A stretch of 5,419 nt of DNA from Gammaproteobacteria bacterium (GCA_016844485.1 JAENIZ010000140.1:1-5419); one strand, 5' to 3'; counted from the first letter of the stretch, positions 1 to 5,419 are shown. Notes: a model not told the origin generated them from the letters alone. Program-made: numbers and translations.

Positions 1-558
1 GTCATCACAAGGTCTGAAGCGAGTGGTTATGATCTCTTGCCCAGCAATTCTGATCTGACGGGCGCAGAGGTTGCTTTATTGGATGAATTGGCGAGGGAAG
101 TCCGCCTGCGTACTGCGCTTGAGTCTATCAAGGATAATTATGATTTTATCTTTATCGATTGTCCCCCGGCGCTCAATATGCTGACGGTAAATGCACTGGT
201 GGCCGCCACCGCAGTCATTATCCCCATGCAATGTGAATATTATGCCCTTGAAGGGTTGACCTCCCTGCTTGCGACTATAGATAAGATCAAAAAATACCTG
301 AACCCGAAGCTCAAGATCGAAGGTTTGTTACGCACCATGTATGACCCGCGTAATAATCTGGCCACCCAGGTCTCCGCCCAGCTGCTTGAGCACTTCGGCG
401 AGAAGGTCTACCGGACGATCATCCCCCGAAATGTCCGGCTGGCCGAGGCCCCCAGTCACGGTTTGCCGATCCTGAAATACGATAAATCTTCCAGTGGCGC
501 ATTGGCCTATCTCGCGCTCGCGGGAGAAATGCTGCGGCGTGAGAACATGGCCGCCTGA
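1..558 (+). CDS. parA: ParA/Soj chromosome partitioning ATPase, 3' part (5' end outside window)
   Basis: This is the C-terminal 185 residues of a ParA/Soj family ATPase, which binds DNA non-specifically and, with ParB, moves the newly copied origin regions apart. The frame is open from base 1, so the start and the N-terminal Walker A (KGGVGKT-type) motif lie upstream. Visible landmarks, numbered in this fragment, are GYDLLPSNSDLTGAE at 9-23, the Walker B-like stretch FIFIDCPPALN at 49-59, and the family-typical IPMQCEYYALEG. Further on come MYDPRNNLA and the C-terminal VYRTIIPRNVRLAEAPSHG and KYDKSSSGALAYLALAGEML blocks. About 75-80 residues are missing compared with the usual length near 260. 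The gene ends in TGA at 556-558 and is followed by parB, but across a 201-nt gap that is longer than usual for this operon. Chromosomal rather than plasmid ParA is inferred from the atp neighbours and the Soj-like motifs. Confidence 0.97.
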   Translation, partial: VITRSEASGYDLLPSNSDLTGAEVALLDELAREVRLRTALESIKDNYDFIFIDCPPALNMLTVNALVAATAVIIPMQCEYYALEGLTSLLATIDKIKKYLNPKLKIEGLLRTMYDPRNNLATQVSAQLLEHFGEKVYRTIIPRNVRLAEAPSHGLPILKYDKSSSGALAYLALAGEMLRRENMAA

Positions 559-615
559 CACTGGAGCATTAATAAAAATGATTTTAGAAACTAATTGTCA
601 GCACAGGCAGCAACA

Positions 616-748
616 CCCTCACCCGCTCGGCAACTGCTCCCGGCGTTGATCTACCTCCTGCGTCCATGCAGTCGTGACGCTGCCCTCTCCCGGGGGGAGA
701 GGGCTCAATCTTCCATCCTCTCCCTTCGGGAGAGGGTAGGGGTGAGGG
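616..748. repeat. REP/MITE-like palindromic element between parA and parB
   Basis: A GC-rich palindromic block fills most of the parA-parB gap. Its ends are a perfect 9-bp inverted repeat, CCCTCACCC at 616-624 and GGGTGAGGG at 740-748. Inside are a weaker stem (GCGTC 660-664 with GACGC 676-680) and two strong hairpins. The first pairs 682-691 with 695-704 around a 3-nt loop (GCCCTCTCCC/GGGAGAGGGC). The second pairs 717-724 with 728-735 around TTC (CCTCTCCC/GGGAGAGG). The CCCTCTCCC/GGGAGAGGG plus GGGTGAGGG vocabulary is familiar from dispersed intergenic repeats in many proteobacteria, so I infer a REP- or MITE-type element. Only one copy is in the window, so dispersion is not shown here. No target-site duplication is evident. 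Neither hairpin is followed by a T-run, so they are not typical intrinsic terminators. The 57 bases between parA and the element (559-615) show nothing recognisable. Confidence 0.72.
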
Positions 749-752
749 AGGG
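746..752 (+). promoter_or_regulatory. Ribosome binding site of parB, at the edge of the palindromic repeat
   Basis: The purine run GGGAGGG at 746-752 lies 7 nt before the ATG at 760, an ideal Shine-Dalgarno position. Its first three bases belong to the right terminal repeat of the palindromic element, so the element directly abuts and partly provides the translation signal of parB. This spacing, together with the conserved N-terminal peptide that follows, fixes the ATG at 760 as the start. Confidence 0.75.
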
Positions 753-759
753 AAATTAA

Positions 760-1631
760 ATGACAACAAAAAAGCGCGCCCTCGGCAAAGGCCTAGACGC
801 ACTCCTCGGACAAGTAACTTATTTTACTGAGCCTGGTAAAGAAGGAGAGCTGCGCAAGCTCCCCGTTGATCTCATCAAGCGTGGCCAGTATCAACCACGC
901 AAGGCCATGAACCCGGGGAGGCCTTGCAGGATCTTGCAGATTCGATCCGTGCCCAGGGGGTGGTACAACCGATACTGGTTCGTCCATTGGCGGGCGACCC
1001 TGATAAATACGAAATCATCGCCGGTGAACGTCGTTGGCGTGCAGCACAAATGGCAGGTTTGCATGAGATCCCTGCTGTTATTCGCGATGTCCCTGATCAA
1101 ACCGCGATATGTATAGCGTTGATTGAAAATATCCAGCGCGAAGACCTGAACCCGCTGGAAGAGGCGCGCACCTTGCAACGGCTGCTCAAGGAATTCAAGA
1201 TGACCCATGAAACAGTGGCCGGGGCCGTAGGCCGTTCCCGCTCCACTGTCACCAATCTGTTACGCCTCCTCGATCTGCATCGTGACGTGCAAGCCATGTT
1301 GGAGACAAATCAGCTGGAAATGGGACATGCGCGCGCCATTGTCGCGTTGCCTACCGAGCAGCAACCCGAGATTGCCGGGCGCGTCGTCAGGCAGGGTCTC
1401 TCGGTGCGCGAGACCGAGCGGCTGGTAAGTAATTATCAGAATAAGGGTAAAAAGAAACAAACACAGAAAAGGCAGGACCCCAATATACGCCGTTTGCAGG
1501 ATGACCTGTCGGAGCGTCTGGGCACACAGGTAACCATCAAACACAATACAAAAGGCAGGGGAACTGTACAGATACAGTACAGCTCGCTGGATGAATTGGA
1601 CGGTATCCTGGCCAGGATTAAGAAGCGTTAA
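760..1631 (+). CDS. parB: ParB/Spo0J chromosome partitioning protein, frameshifted in this sequence
   Basis: ParB binds parS sites, spreads as a CTP-dependent clamp and stimulates ParA. The reading frame is broken. Residues 1-52, from ATG 760, carry the ParA-activating peptide KKRALGKGLDALLG and continue to QPRKAMNP. The frame then changes at 912-918, and the rest of the protein reads in another frame from GAG 918 to TAA 1629-1631. That part contains the CTP-binding box GERRWRA (from 1023), ENIQREDLNP and a helix-turn-helix around THETVAGAVGRSRSTVTNLLRLLDL. A charged linker (GKKKQTQKRQ) and the C-terminal dimerisation domain follow. Removing two of the four G bases gives NPEALQDLADSIR, which fits the family best (289 residues). 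A missing base, or a -1 ribosomal shift, gives NPGEAL instead (290 residues). Without a shift the product is 118 residues with an unrelated tail. The rest of the gene is intact, so error or a very recent mutation is likeliest. TTG 924 could be mistaken for a start but is internal. Confidence 0.93.
912..952 (+). other. Possible -1 frameshift signal at the parB frame break
   Basis: In the upstream frame, bases 912-918 read C CCG GGG, an X XXY YYZ heptamer. Slipping back one base re-pairs CCG with CCC and GGG with GGG, then continues GAG GCC TTG in exactly the frame that encodes the rest of ParB. After a 7-nt spacer, 926-933 (GCAGGATC) can pair with 944-952 (GATCC, bulged G949, TGC) around a 10-nt loop. 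Heptamer, spacer and stem are what a programmed -1 site would need. ParB is not known to use recoding as far as I am aware, a CCCGGGG run is also prone to sequencing error, and atpB carries a second, unrelated break. I treat this as a weak alternative. Confidence 0.2.
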
Positions 1632-1656
1632 GTCCCGTTATTGTGCAGTGTAACGT

Positions 1657-1685
1657 TTGATTCCAAAGGGCCAGATTATTATACT
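1657..1685 (+). promoter_or_regulatory. Probable sigma70-type promoter of the atp operon
   Basis: TTGATT at 1657-1662 (-35, four of six consensus bases) and TATACT at 1680-1685 (-10, five of six) are separated by exactly 17 bp. Transcription would start near 1691-1693. The site follows the end of parB by about 25 bp and precedes atpI by about 97 bp, which is where the main atp promoter is expected. An alternative -10, TATTAT at 1677-1682, would leave only a 14-bp spacer. No operator is recognised. Confidence 0.6.
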
Positions 1686-1695
1686 TGCCGCTTTT

Positions 1696-1761
1696 ATGCT
1701 GGAAGATTGAAGAACTGACCTGTTAAAGAAGTCAGTGGATCAGGGTAGGCGATTCCAGCAT
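1696..1761 (+). promoter_or_regulatory. Nested inverted repeat (stem-loop) in the atp operon leader
   Basis: A perfect 9-bp inverted repeat, ATGCTGGAA at 1696-1704 and TTCCAGCAT at 1753-1761, encloses a second perfect 6-bp pair, ACTGAC at 1714-1719 and GTCAGT at 1731-1736, around an 11-nt loop. TGA 1708-1710 can also pair with TCA 1740-1742 between them, so one long interrupted stem is possible. It would begin a few bases after the inferred transcription start and end about 20 nt before the atpI start. No T-run follows, so it is not an intrinsic terminator of parB. Inferred roles are protection of the 5' end of the atp mRNA or translational control. As DNA, the outer arms could also bind a dimeric regulator. 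Confidence 0.5.
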
Positions 1762-1781
1762 GGTTCCCGGGGTAGTGGCGG

Positions 1782-2174
1782 TTGAATGCGCAAACAGACA
1801 TAACAACAAACAAGGCCGCCGCATACAGACTGGTATGGAGTCAACTGGTTCTGACAATTGTGATTGCATCTCTGTTATTTGCATACATTGGGAGTGAGTC
1901 AGCGTATTCAGCCTTATTGGGTGGTTTAGCCTATATTCTGCCGAATGTCTGGTTTGTTCGACTTGCATTCAGGGATTCCGGGCAATCAACGCCACAATTA
2001 ATATTAAGTCGATTTTATCTCGGCGAAACTGGCAAGCTGGTTTTGACTGGCATCGTGTTTGCCTTGTGTTTTTTGCTGGTTAAACCATTGCATGTGGGTG
2101 CATTATTTCTGACCTACATAATGATGATAATTGTTAACCTGGCAGGACTGGCGCTGATAAGTGCGAAAAAATAA
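1782..2174 (+). CDS. atpI: ATP synthase subunit I, Fo assembly factor
   Basis: AtpI is a small membrane protein at the head of the atp operon that helps c-ring and Fo assembly. It is not part of the finished enzyme. The 130 residues contain four hydrophobic segments at about 21-37, 43-59, 84-100 and 105-126, with the family-typical AYSALLGGLAYILPN (41-55) and FYLGETGKLVLTG (78-90). I chose TTG 1782. An in-frame stop at 1773-1775 excludes anything longer, and the nearby ATGs at 1760 and 1786 are out of frame, the latter ending within six codons. The Shine-Dalgarno is weak (GGGGTAG at 1769-1775), which with the TTG suggests low translation, as expected for a substoichiometric assembly factor. 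An indel hiding a start at ATG 1760 cannot be excluded, given the frame breaks in parB and atpB. The gene stands 44 nt before atpB. Confidence 0.92.
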   Translation: MNAQTDITTNKAAAYRLVWSQLVLTIVIASLLFAYIGSESAYSALLGGLAYILPNVWFVRLAFRDSGQSTPQLILSRFYLGETGKLVLTGIVFALCFLLVKPLHVGALFLTYIMMIIVNLAGLALISAKK

Positions 2175-2200
2175 TTTAACTATAAATAATTTTTAATATT

Positions 2201-2210
2201 GGTGAGAGAG
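2201..2210 (+). promoter_or_regulatory. Ribosome binding site of atpB
   Basis: GGTGAGAGAG lies 8 nt before ATG 2219 in a very AT-rich 44-nt spacer after atpI. This decides the start. The protein reading from 2219 has the conserved N-terminus, whereas ATG 2280, which opens the downstream frame, has no purine-rich site before it. Confidence 0.65.
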
Positions 2211-2218
2211 ATTAAATA

Positions 2219-3086
2219 ATGTCATCTGAAGCCCTGACAGCCACCAGTTACATCCAGCATCATATACAAAACATGACCTATGGGCAGTTGCCTGCAGGGT
2301 ACAGTACTGGATCAGGCCATGTGGACCTTGGCCCACAGCGCCGCCGAGGCCAAGGCCATGGGGTTCTGGGCCTGGCATGTGGATACACTGGGCTGGTCAA
2401 TTGTACTAGGCATTATTTTCTGCTTCTGTTTCTACCGTATCGCCAAAGATGCGACCACTGCGACACCGGGCAAGTGGGCCAATTTCCTGGAATGGGTTTT
2501 TGAACTGGTGGATAAATGCGTGAAGGAATCCTTTCATGCCAAGAGCAACGTAGTTGCGCCATTGGCCCTGACCGTCTTCTGCTGGGTTTTTTTAATGAAC
2601 CTGATGGATCTGGTTCCGGTGGACTGGTTGCCCAAGGCGGCCGCACTGATCTCGGGCGATCCGCATATCTTTTTCAAGGTGGTGCCGACCACCGATCCTA
2701 ACGCGACCTTCGCGTTATCTATATCGGTCTTTGTCCTGATCATCTTCTACAGTATCAAGTCCAAGGGGATTGGCGGCTTTATCGGAGAACTCACATTACA
2801 TCCTTTTGAATCAAAAAATATCATCGGAAAAATACTTCTTGTTTTGCCGAATCTTCTATTGGAAGGTGTCGCCCTGCTTGCAAAACCAATTTCACTGGCA
2901 TTGCGGCTTTTCGGTAACCTGTATGCGGGTGAATTGATCTTTATATTGATCGCCATGCTGGGTTACTGGCAATTGCCTGCACACTTTATCTGGGCGGTGT
3001 TTCATATATTGATCATCATCCTGCAGGCTTTTATTTTCATGATGCTGACTATCGTGTATCTGAGTATGGCAACCGAGCATCATTGA
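2219..3086 (+). CDS. atpB: F1Fo ATP synthase subunit a, frameshifted near its 5' end in this sequence
   Basis: Subunit a forms the two proton half-channels against the c-ring in the inner membrane. Reading from ATG 2219 gives the conserved start MSSEALTATSYIQHHIQNMTYGQLPAGY (residues 1-28). The frame then shifts by one base at about 2303, and the rest runs from VLDQAMWTLAHSAAEAKAMGFW to TGA 3084-3086. Dropping one base at 2303 restores a 288-residue protein, close to pseudomonad-type subunit a and longer than the 271 of E. coli. In that numbering the essential channel arginine is R229 (codon 2904-2906) within SLALRLFGNLYAGELIFILIA. E238, H262 and Q269 correspond to E. coli E219, H245 and Q252. 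Hydrophobic helices include those around residues 60-80 and the C-terminal pair. If the break is real, only an internal start such as ATG 2280 (268 residues, no good ribosome binding site) could give the channel domain. A loss of function would abolish the synthase while every neighbour is intact, so sequencing error is the first suspect. Confidence 0.94.
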
Positions 3087-3131
3087 TCGAGGTTTAATTT
3101 AAACGCGTTAACCATTAATTCGGAGGAAGTC
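3087..3131 (+). promoter_or_regulatory. atpE translation initiation region with strong Shine-Dalgarno
   Basis: The 45-nt atpB-atpE spacer is AU-rich, includes a small palindrome GTTTAATTTAAAC (3092-3104), and ends in CGGAGGA (3121-3127) 4 nt before ATG 3132. It is the strongest ribosome binding site in the window. An A/U-rich, efficient initiation region before atpE is known in E. coli, where it raises c-subunit output to match the c-ring stoichiometry. The same purpose is inferred here. Confidence 0.6.
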
Positions 3132-3401
3132 ATGGAAACAATTCTGGCATTTACGGCATTAGGTGTACTCCTTGTACTGGGGATGGGTGCATTCGGTACC
3201 GCAATTGGCTTTGGTCTGTTGGGCGGCAAGTTTCTGGAAGGTGCGGCACGTCAGCCGGAACTCGCGCCGATGTTGCAAGTGAAGATGTTTCTGGTCGCCG
3301 GCCTGATCGACGCCGTGACTATGATCGGTATCGGTTTCGGCATGTGGTTTACTTTTGCCAATCCGTATCTGGAAGCATTGAAGGCAGCAGCAGGTCACTA
3401 A
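3132..3401 (+). CDS. atpE: F1Fo ATP synthase subunit c
   Basis: Subunit c is the hairpin proteolipid whose ring rotates as protons pass through Fo. The 89-residue protein has two hydrophobic helices (about 5-30 and 51-75) joined by the polar loop RQPE at 40-43, which contacts gamma and epsilon. The first helix has the glycine/alanine-rich GMGAFGTAIGFGLLGGKFLEGAARQPEL. The ion-binding carboxylate is D60 in GLIDAVTMIGIG. Aspartate, together with the absence of the glutamine and glutamate-serine ligands of sodium-dependent c subunits, points to proton coupling. It is ten residues longer than the E. coli protein, through a C-terminal tail (ANPYLEALKAAAGH) that should be on the periplasmic side. 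The start is fixed by the strong ribosome binding site. The gene is intact, between atpB (45 nt) and atpF (33 nt). Confidence 0.98.
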   Translation: METILAFTALGVLLVLGMGAFGTAIGFGLLGGKFLEGAARQPELAPMLQVKMFLVAGLIDAVTMIGIGFGMWFTFANPYLEALKAAAGH

Positions 3402-3434
3402 AAAGCTTAAACCGATTATATTGAGGGAAGTAAT

Positions 3435-3905
3435 ATGAATTTCAATGCAACCTTCCTGGGTCAGACAATTGCGTTTATATTTTTCGTCTGGTTCTGCATG
3501 AAATTTATCTGGCCGCTGCTTCTGGGCATGCTGGAAGCGCGTGAAAAACGTATTGCCGATGGCCTTGCAGCAGGAGAGAGAGGCGAAAAAAAACTGGAGG
3601 AAGCAGAGCAATATTTGCTTGATCTTGTACATGAGGGCAAGCAGAAGGCTTCCGAGATCATTACCCAGGCGCAGAAGCGCGGTGATGAGATCATTGACGA
3701 AGCCAAGGAGACGGCCAGGACAGAAGGGAAACGTATACTTGAGGGAGCAAGAGGCGAGATCGAACAGGAAAAAGAAACTGCCAGACAGGACCTCAGGCAA
3801 CAGGTGGCCCAACTTGCGCTGCTCGGTGCTGAGCAGATCCTGATGCGGGAAGTGGATCGTAATGCCCATAATGAAGTGTTAAACAAAATAAGCGCAGACT
3901 TATAG
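3435..3905 (+). CDS. atpF: F1Fo ATP synthase subunit b
   Basis: Subunit b dimerises to form the peripheral stalk that holds the alpha3-beta3 head still against the rotating ring. At 156 residues it has the same length as the E. coli protein. It starts with the conserved MNFNATFLGQTIAF. One N-terminal membrane helix spans about 5-28 (ending near CMKFIWPLL), and R36 matches the conserved E. coli R36. From about 32 to 130 it is a long, highly charged, alanine/glutamate/lysine-rich helix of right-handed coiled-coil type (IADGLAAGERGEKKLEEAE onward). The C-terminal part, VAQLALLGAEQILMREVD, is the delta-binding region. A GAGGGA site at 3423-3428 lies 6 nt before the ATG. The atpH start follows the stop by only 16 nt, which suggests translational coupling. 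Confidence 0.98.
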   Translation: MNFNATFLGQTIAFIFFVWFCMKFIWPLLLGMLEAREKRIADGLAAGERGEKKLEEAEQYLLDLVHEGKQKASEIITQAQKRGDEIIDEAKETARTEGKRILEGARGEIEQEKETARQDLRQQVAQLALLGAEQILMREVDRNAHNEVLNKISADL

Positions 3906-3921
3906 CAATTAAAGAACGATT

Positions 3922-4458
3922 ATGCAGGAAAACACGACAATCGCACGACCCTATGCGCGGGCCGTCTTTGAACAGGCCCAGGAAGAAGGCGATCTGCAAG
4001 AATGGTCTGTGATGTTGCAACTATTGAAACTAATCGTGTCGGATCCGGCCATGCAATCGGTAATTAAAAATCCCAGACTGGAACGTGAAAAACTCGCCGA
4101 ATTGATTCTTGATATTTGCGGAAAACATTTGACCGAATCAGGCAGGAATTTTGTCAACCTGCTCGTAGATGCAGGCCGAATTTCAGTCGCCCCTCAAATT
4201 CACGCGTTATTTGAAGAGAAAAAAGACAGGGCGGAAGGTGTCGCCGGGGTGGAAGTGATCTCGGCCTATCCACTGGACGACAATCAGCAGGAAAAAATAA
4301 AAAAGATCATGGCAAAACGCCTGGGCAAGAAGATCGATATTACTACCCGCATTGATAAATCGTTAATCGGCGGCGCAGTCATTCGTGCCGGAGATTCCGT
4401 TATCGATGCATCATTAAAGGGACGATTAAAACAGTTAAGCCATAATTTTGCAGAATAA
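3922..4458 (+). CDS. atpH: F1Fo ATP synthase subunit delta
   Basis: Delta (OSCP in mitochondria) sits on top of F1 and ties the alpha subunits to the b dimer. It has 178 residues, against 177 in E. coli. The N-terminal helical domain begins with IARPYARAVFEQAQEEG (7-23), continues through NPRLEREKLAELILDI (50-65) and ends near RNFVNLLVDAGRI (75-87). The C-terminal domain carries the family signature IGGAVIRAGDSVIDASLKGRL (149-169). The start ATG at 3922 lies 16 nt after the atpF stop with only a weak purine stretch (AAAGAA) before it, so coupled translation from atpF is likely. The frame is intact. atpA begins 19 nt after the stop. Confidence 0.97.
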   Translation: MQENTTIARPYARAVFEQAQEEGDLQEWSVMLQLLKLIVSDPAMQSVIKNPRLEREKLAELILDICGKHLTESGRNFVNLLVDAGRISVAPQIHALFEEKKDRAEGVAGVEVISAYPLDDNQQEKIKKIMAKRLGKKIDITTRIDKSLIGGAVIRAGDSVIDASLKGRLKQLSHNFAE

Positions 4459-4465
4459 TTAACCA

Positions 4466-4471
4466 AGAGGA
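4466..4471 (+). promoter_or_regulatory. Ribosome binding site of atpA
   Basis: AGAGGA lies 6 nt before ATG 4478, inside the 19-nt atpH-atpA spacer. It confirms the start, after which the protein reads MSISATEISDLIKKKI, the usual N-terminus of bacterial alpha subunits. Confidence 0.7.
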
Positions 4472-4477
4472 AATACC

Positions 4478-5419
4478 ATGTCTATCAGTGCAACTGAAAT
4501 TAGTGATCTGATAAAGAAAAAGATTAAGGGGCTCGATCTTGATACAGAGGCCCGCACGGAAGGCACTGTCGTCAGTCTGAGTGACGGCATCGCGAGAATT
4601 CATGGACTGAGTGATGTTATGCAGGGCGAGATGATCGAATTCCCCGGCAATACTTATGGACTTGCCTTGAACCTGGAACGGGATTCCGTCGGCGCCGTGA
4701 TCATGGGGCCATACCAGCACATCTCGGAAGGTGACACAGTTAAATGTACCAAGCGCATCCTTGAAGTACCCGTTGGCGAGGCGTTACTGGGACGGGTTGT
4801 CGACTCACTGGGTAATCCGATAGATGGGAAAGGCCCTGTTGAAGCAACTGAATCCTCACCTATAGAAAAAATCGCCCCCGGTGTTATTCAAAGAAAGTCC
4901 GTTTCACAGCCGGTGCAAACCGGTCTTAAATCTATTGATGCCATGGTGCCTATTGGCCGGGGCCAGCGTGAATTGATCATTGGTGATCGCCAGACCGGCA
5001 AGACCGCGGTGGCGATAGATACCATCATTAATCAAAAAGGCACCGGTGTTAAGTGTATCTATGTTGCTATCGGCCAGAAGGCGTCCTCAATCAGTGTCGT
5101 CATACGCAAACTGGAAGAGCACGATGCGATGGGACATACCATTGTTGTCGCTGCCAGCGCCTCGGAATCGGCCGCTATGCAATACATTGCACCATATTCC
5201 GGTTGTACGATGGGAGAATTCTTCCGGGATCGCGGCGAAGATGCCCTCATTATTTATGATGATTTGACCAAACAGGCCTGGGCCTACCGGCAGGTGTCCC
5301 TGTTATTGAGGCGTCCTCCGGGTCGTGAGGCCTATCCCGGTGATGTGTTCTATCTGCATTCACGCCTGCTCGAGCGCGCCTCGCGTATTAACCAGGAATA
5401 TGTTGAGAAGATTACCAAT
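4478..5419 (+). CDS. atpA: F1Fo ATP synthase subunit alpha, 5' part (3' end outside window)
   Basis: Alpha alternates with beta in the F1 hexamer, binds nucleotide at non-catalytic sites and contributes the arginine finger. The window holds the first 314 residues of a protein normally about 513 long. The frame is open from ATG 4478 to the last base with no stop or frame break. Visible regions are the N-terminal delta-contacting helix (1-20) and the beta-barrel domain (about 25-95, with EGTVVSLSDGIARIHGL and LNLERDSVGAVIMG). The nucleotide-binding domain follows, with Walker A GDRQTGKT at 169-176, IYVAIGQKASSI (194-205), Walker B-like ALIIYDDLTKQAWAYRQ (256-272), and RRPPGREAYPGDVFYLHSRLLERA (278-301). 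Walker A falls at the same residues as in E. coli. The C-terminal helical domain and the arginine finger region lie past the right edge, where atpG, atpD and atpC are expected. Confidence 0.98.
   Translation, partial: MSISATEISDLIKKKIKGLDLDTEARTEGTVVSLSDGIARIHGLSDVMQGEMIEFPGNTYGLALNLERDSVGAVIMGPYQHISEGDTVKCTKRILEVPVGEALLGRVVDSLGNPIDGKGPVEATESSPIEKIAPGVIQRKSVSQPVQTGLKSIDAMVPIGRGQRELIIGDRQTGKTAVAIDTIINQKGTGVKCIYVAIGQKASSISVVIRKLEEHDAMGHTIVVAASASESAAMQYIAPYSGCTMGEFFRDRGEDALIIYDDLTKQAWAYRQVSLLLRRPPGREAYPGDVFYLHSRLLERASRINQEYVEKITN

Noticed and set aside
682..736. Strong hairpins as a rho-independent terminator after parA
   Set aside because: No T-run follows either hairpin, and the pair belongs to a larger palindromic element with terminal inverted repeats.
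584..802. Minus-strand open frame rich in PPSPLPSPEGRG-type residues
   Set aside because: It is a translation of the palindromic repeat and the start of parB. Such proline/glycine-rich frames arise routinely from these repeats, and there is no start signal.
924..1631. Independent 235-residue ParB beginning at TTG 924
   Set aside because: It would lack the conserved N-terminal peptide and the first part of the CTP-binding domain, which are present just upstream in another frame. The purine run before it is only 2-3 nt from the TTG, too close for initiation.
2378..2386. TGTGGATAC, one mismatch from a DnaA box on the opposite strand
   Set aside because: It is a single site inside the conserved HVDT codons of atpB, with no cluster, AT-rich unwinding region or repeated boxes nearby.
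3159..3869. Long minus-strand open frame across atpE and atpF
   Set aside because: It is antisense to two clearly conserved genes, has no recognisable domain or start signal, and is a codon-usage shadow.
4901..4920. GTTTCAC followed by GTGCAAAC, reminiscent of a parS half-site pair
   Set aside because: The spacing and core differ from the 16-bp TGTTTCACGTGAAACA palindrome, and the bases encode conserved atpA residues (VSQPVQT).

Overview
The window is ordinary, conserved chromosomal DNA from a gammaproteobacterium of roughly balanced base composition. The evidence is the gene order parA-parB followed by atpI-B-E-F-H-A, the 156-residue b subunit beginning MNFNAT, and an a subunit that closely resembles pseudomonad-type sequences. 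In many gammaproteobacteria this junction lies near the replication origin, downstream of gidA/gidB. No origin, DnaA-box cluster or parS site is visible here. The species cannot be named from the sequence.

Layout: positions 1-558 hold the 3' part of parA (Walker-type partition ATPase; the Walker A end is off the left edge). Positions 559-759 are an unusually long parA-parB gap. It contains a GC-rich REP/MITE-like palindromic element (616-748) whose right end supplies the ribosome binding site of parB. Positions 760-1631 are parB, interrupted by a frameshift at 912-918. Positions 1632-1781 hold a good sigma70-type promoter (TTGATT, 17 bp, TATACT) followed by a nested inverted repeat that would form a stem-loop at the 5' end of the atp mRNA. 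Then come atpI (1782-2174, TTG start), atpB (2219-3086, with a frameshift near 2303), atpE (3132-3401), atpF (3435-3905), atpH (3922-4458) and the first 314 codons of atpA (4478 to the window end). All genes are on the + strand.

How the genes work together: ParA and ParB segregate the chromosomal origin region. The atp genes encode the proton-translocating F1Fo ATP synthase: a, c and b form the membrane sector, delta links it to F1, and alpha is part of the F1 hexamer. AtpI assists c-ring and Fo assembly. The gamma, beta and epsilon genes are expected just past the right edge.

The points worth checking are the two reading-frame breaks in otherwise intact core genes, the palindromic element inside parAB, and the leader stem-loop of the atp operon. 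Two indels within 1.4 kb of housekeeping sequence most simply suggest sequencing or assembly error. The parB break, however, lies on a textbook X XXY YYZ heptamer with a stem-loop 7 nt downstream, so it deserves a second look. I see no convincing new biological system in this window.
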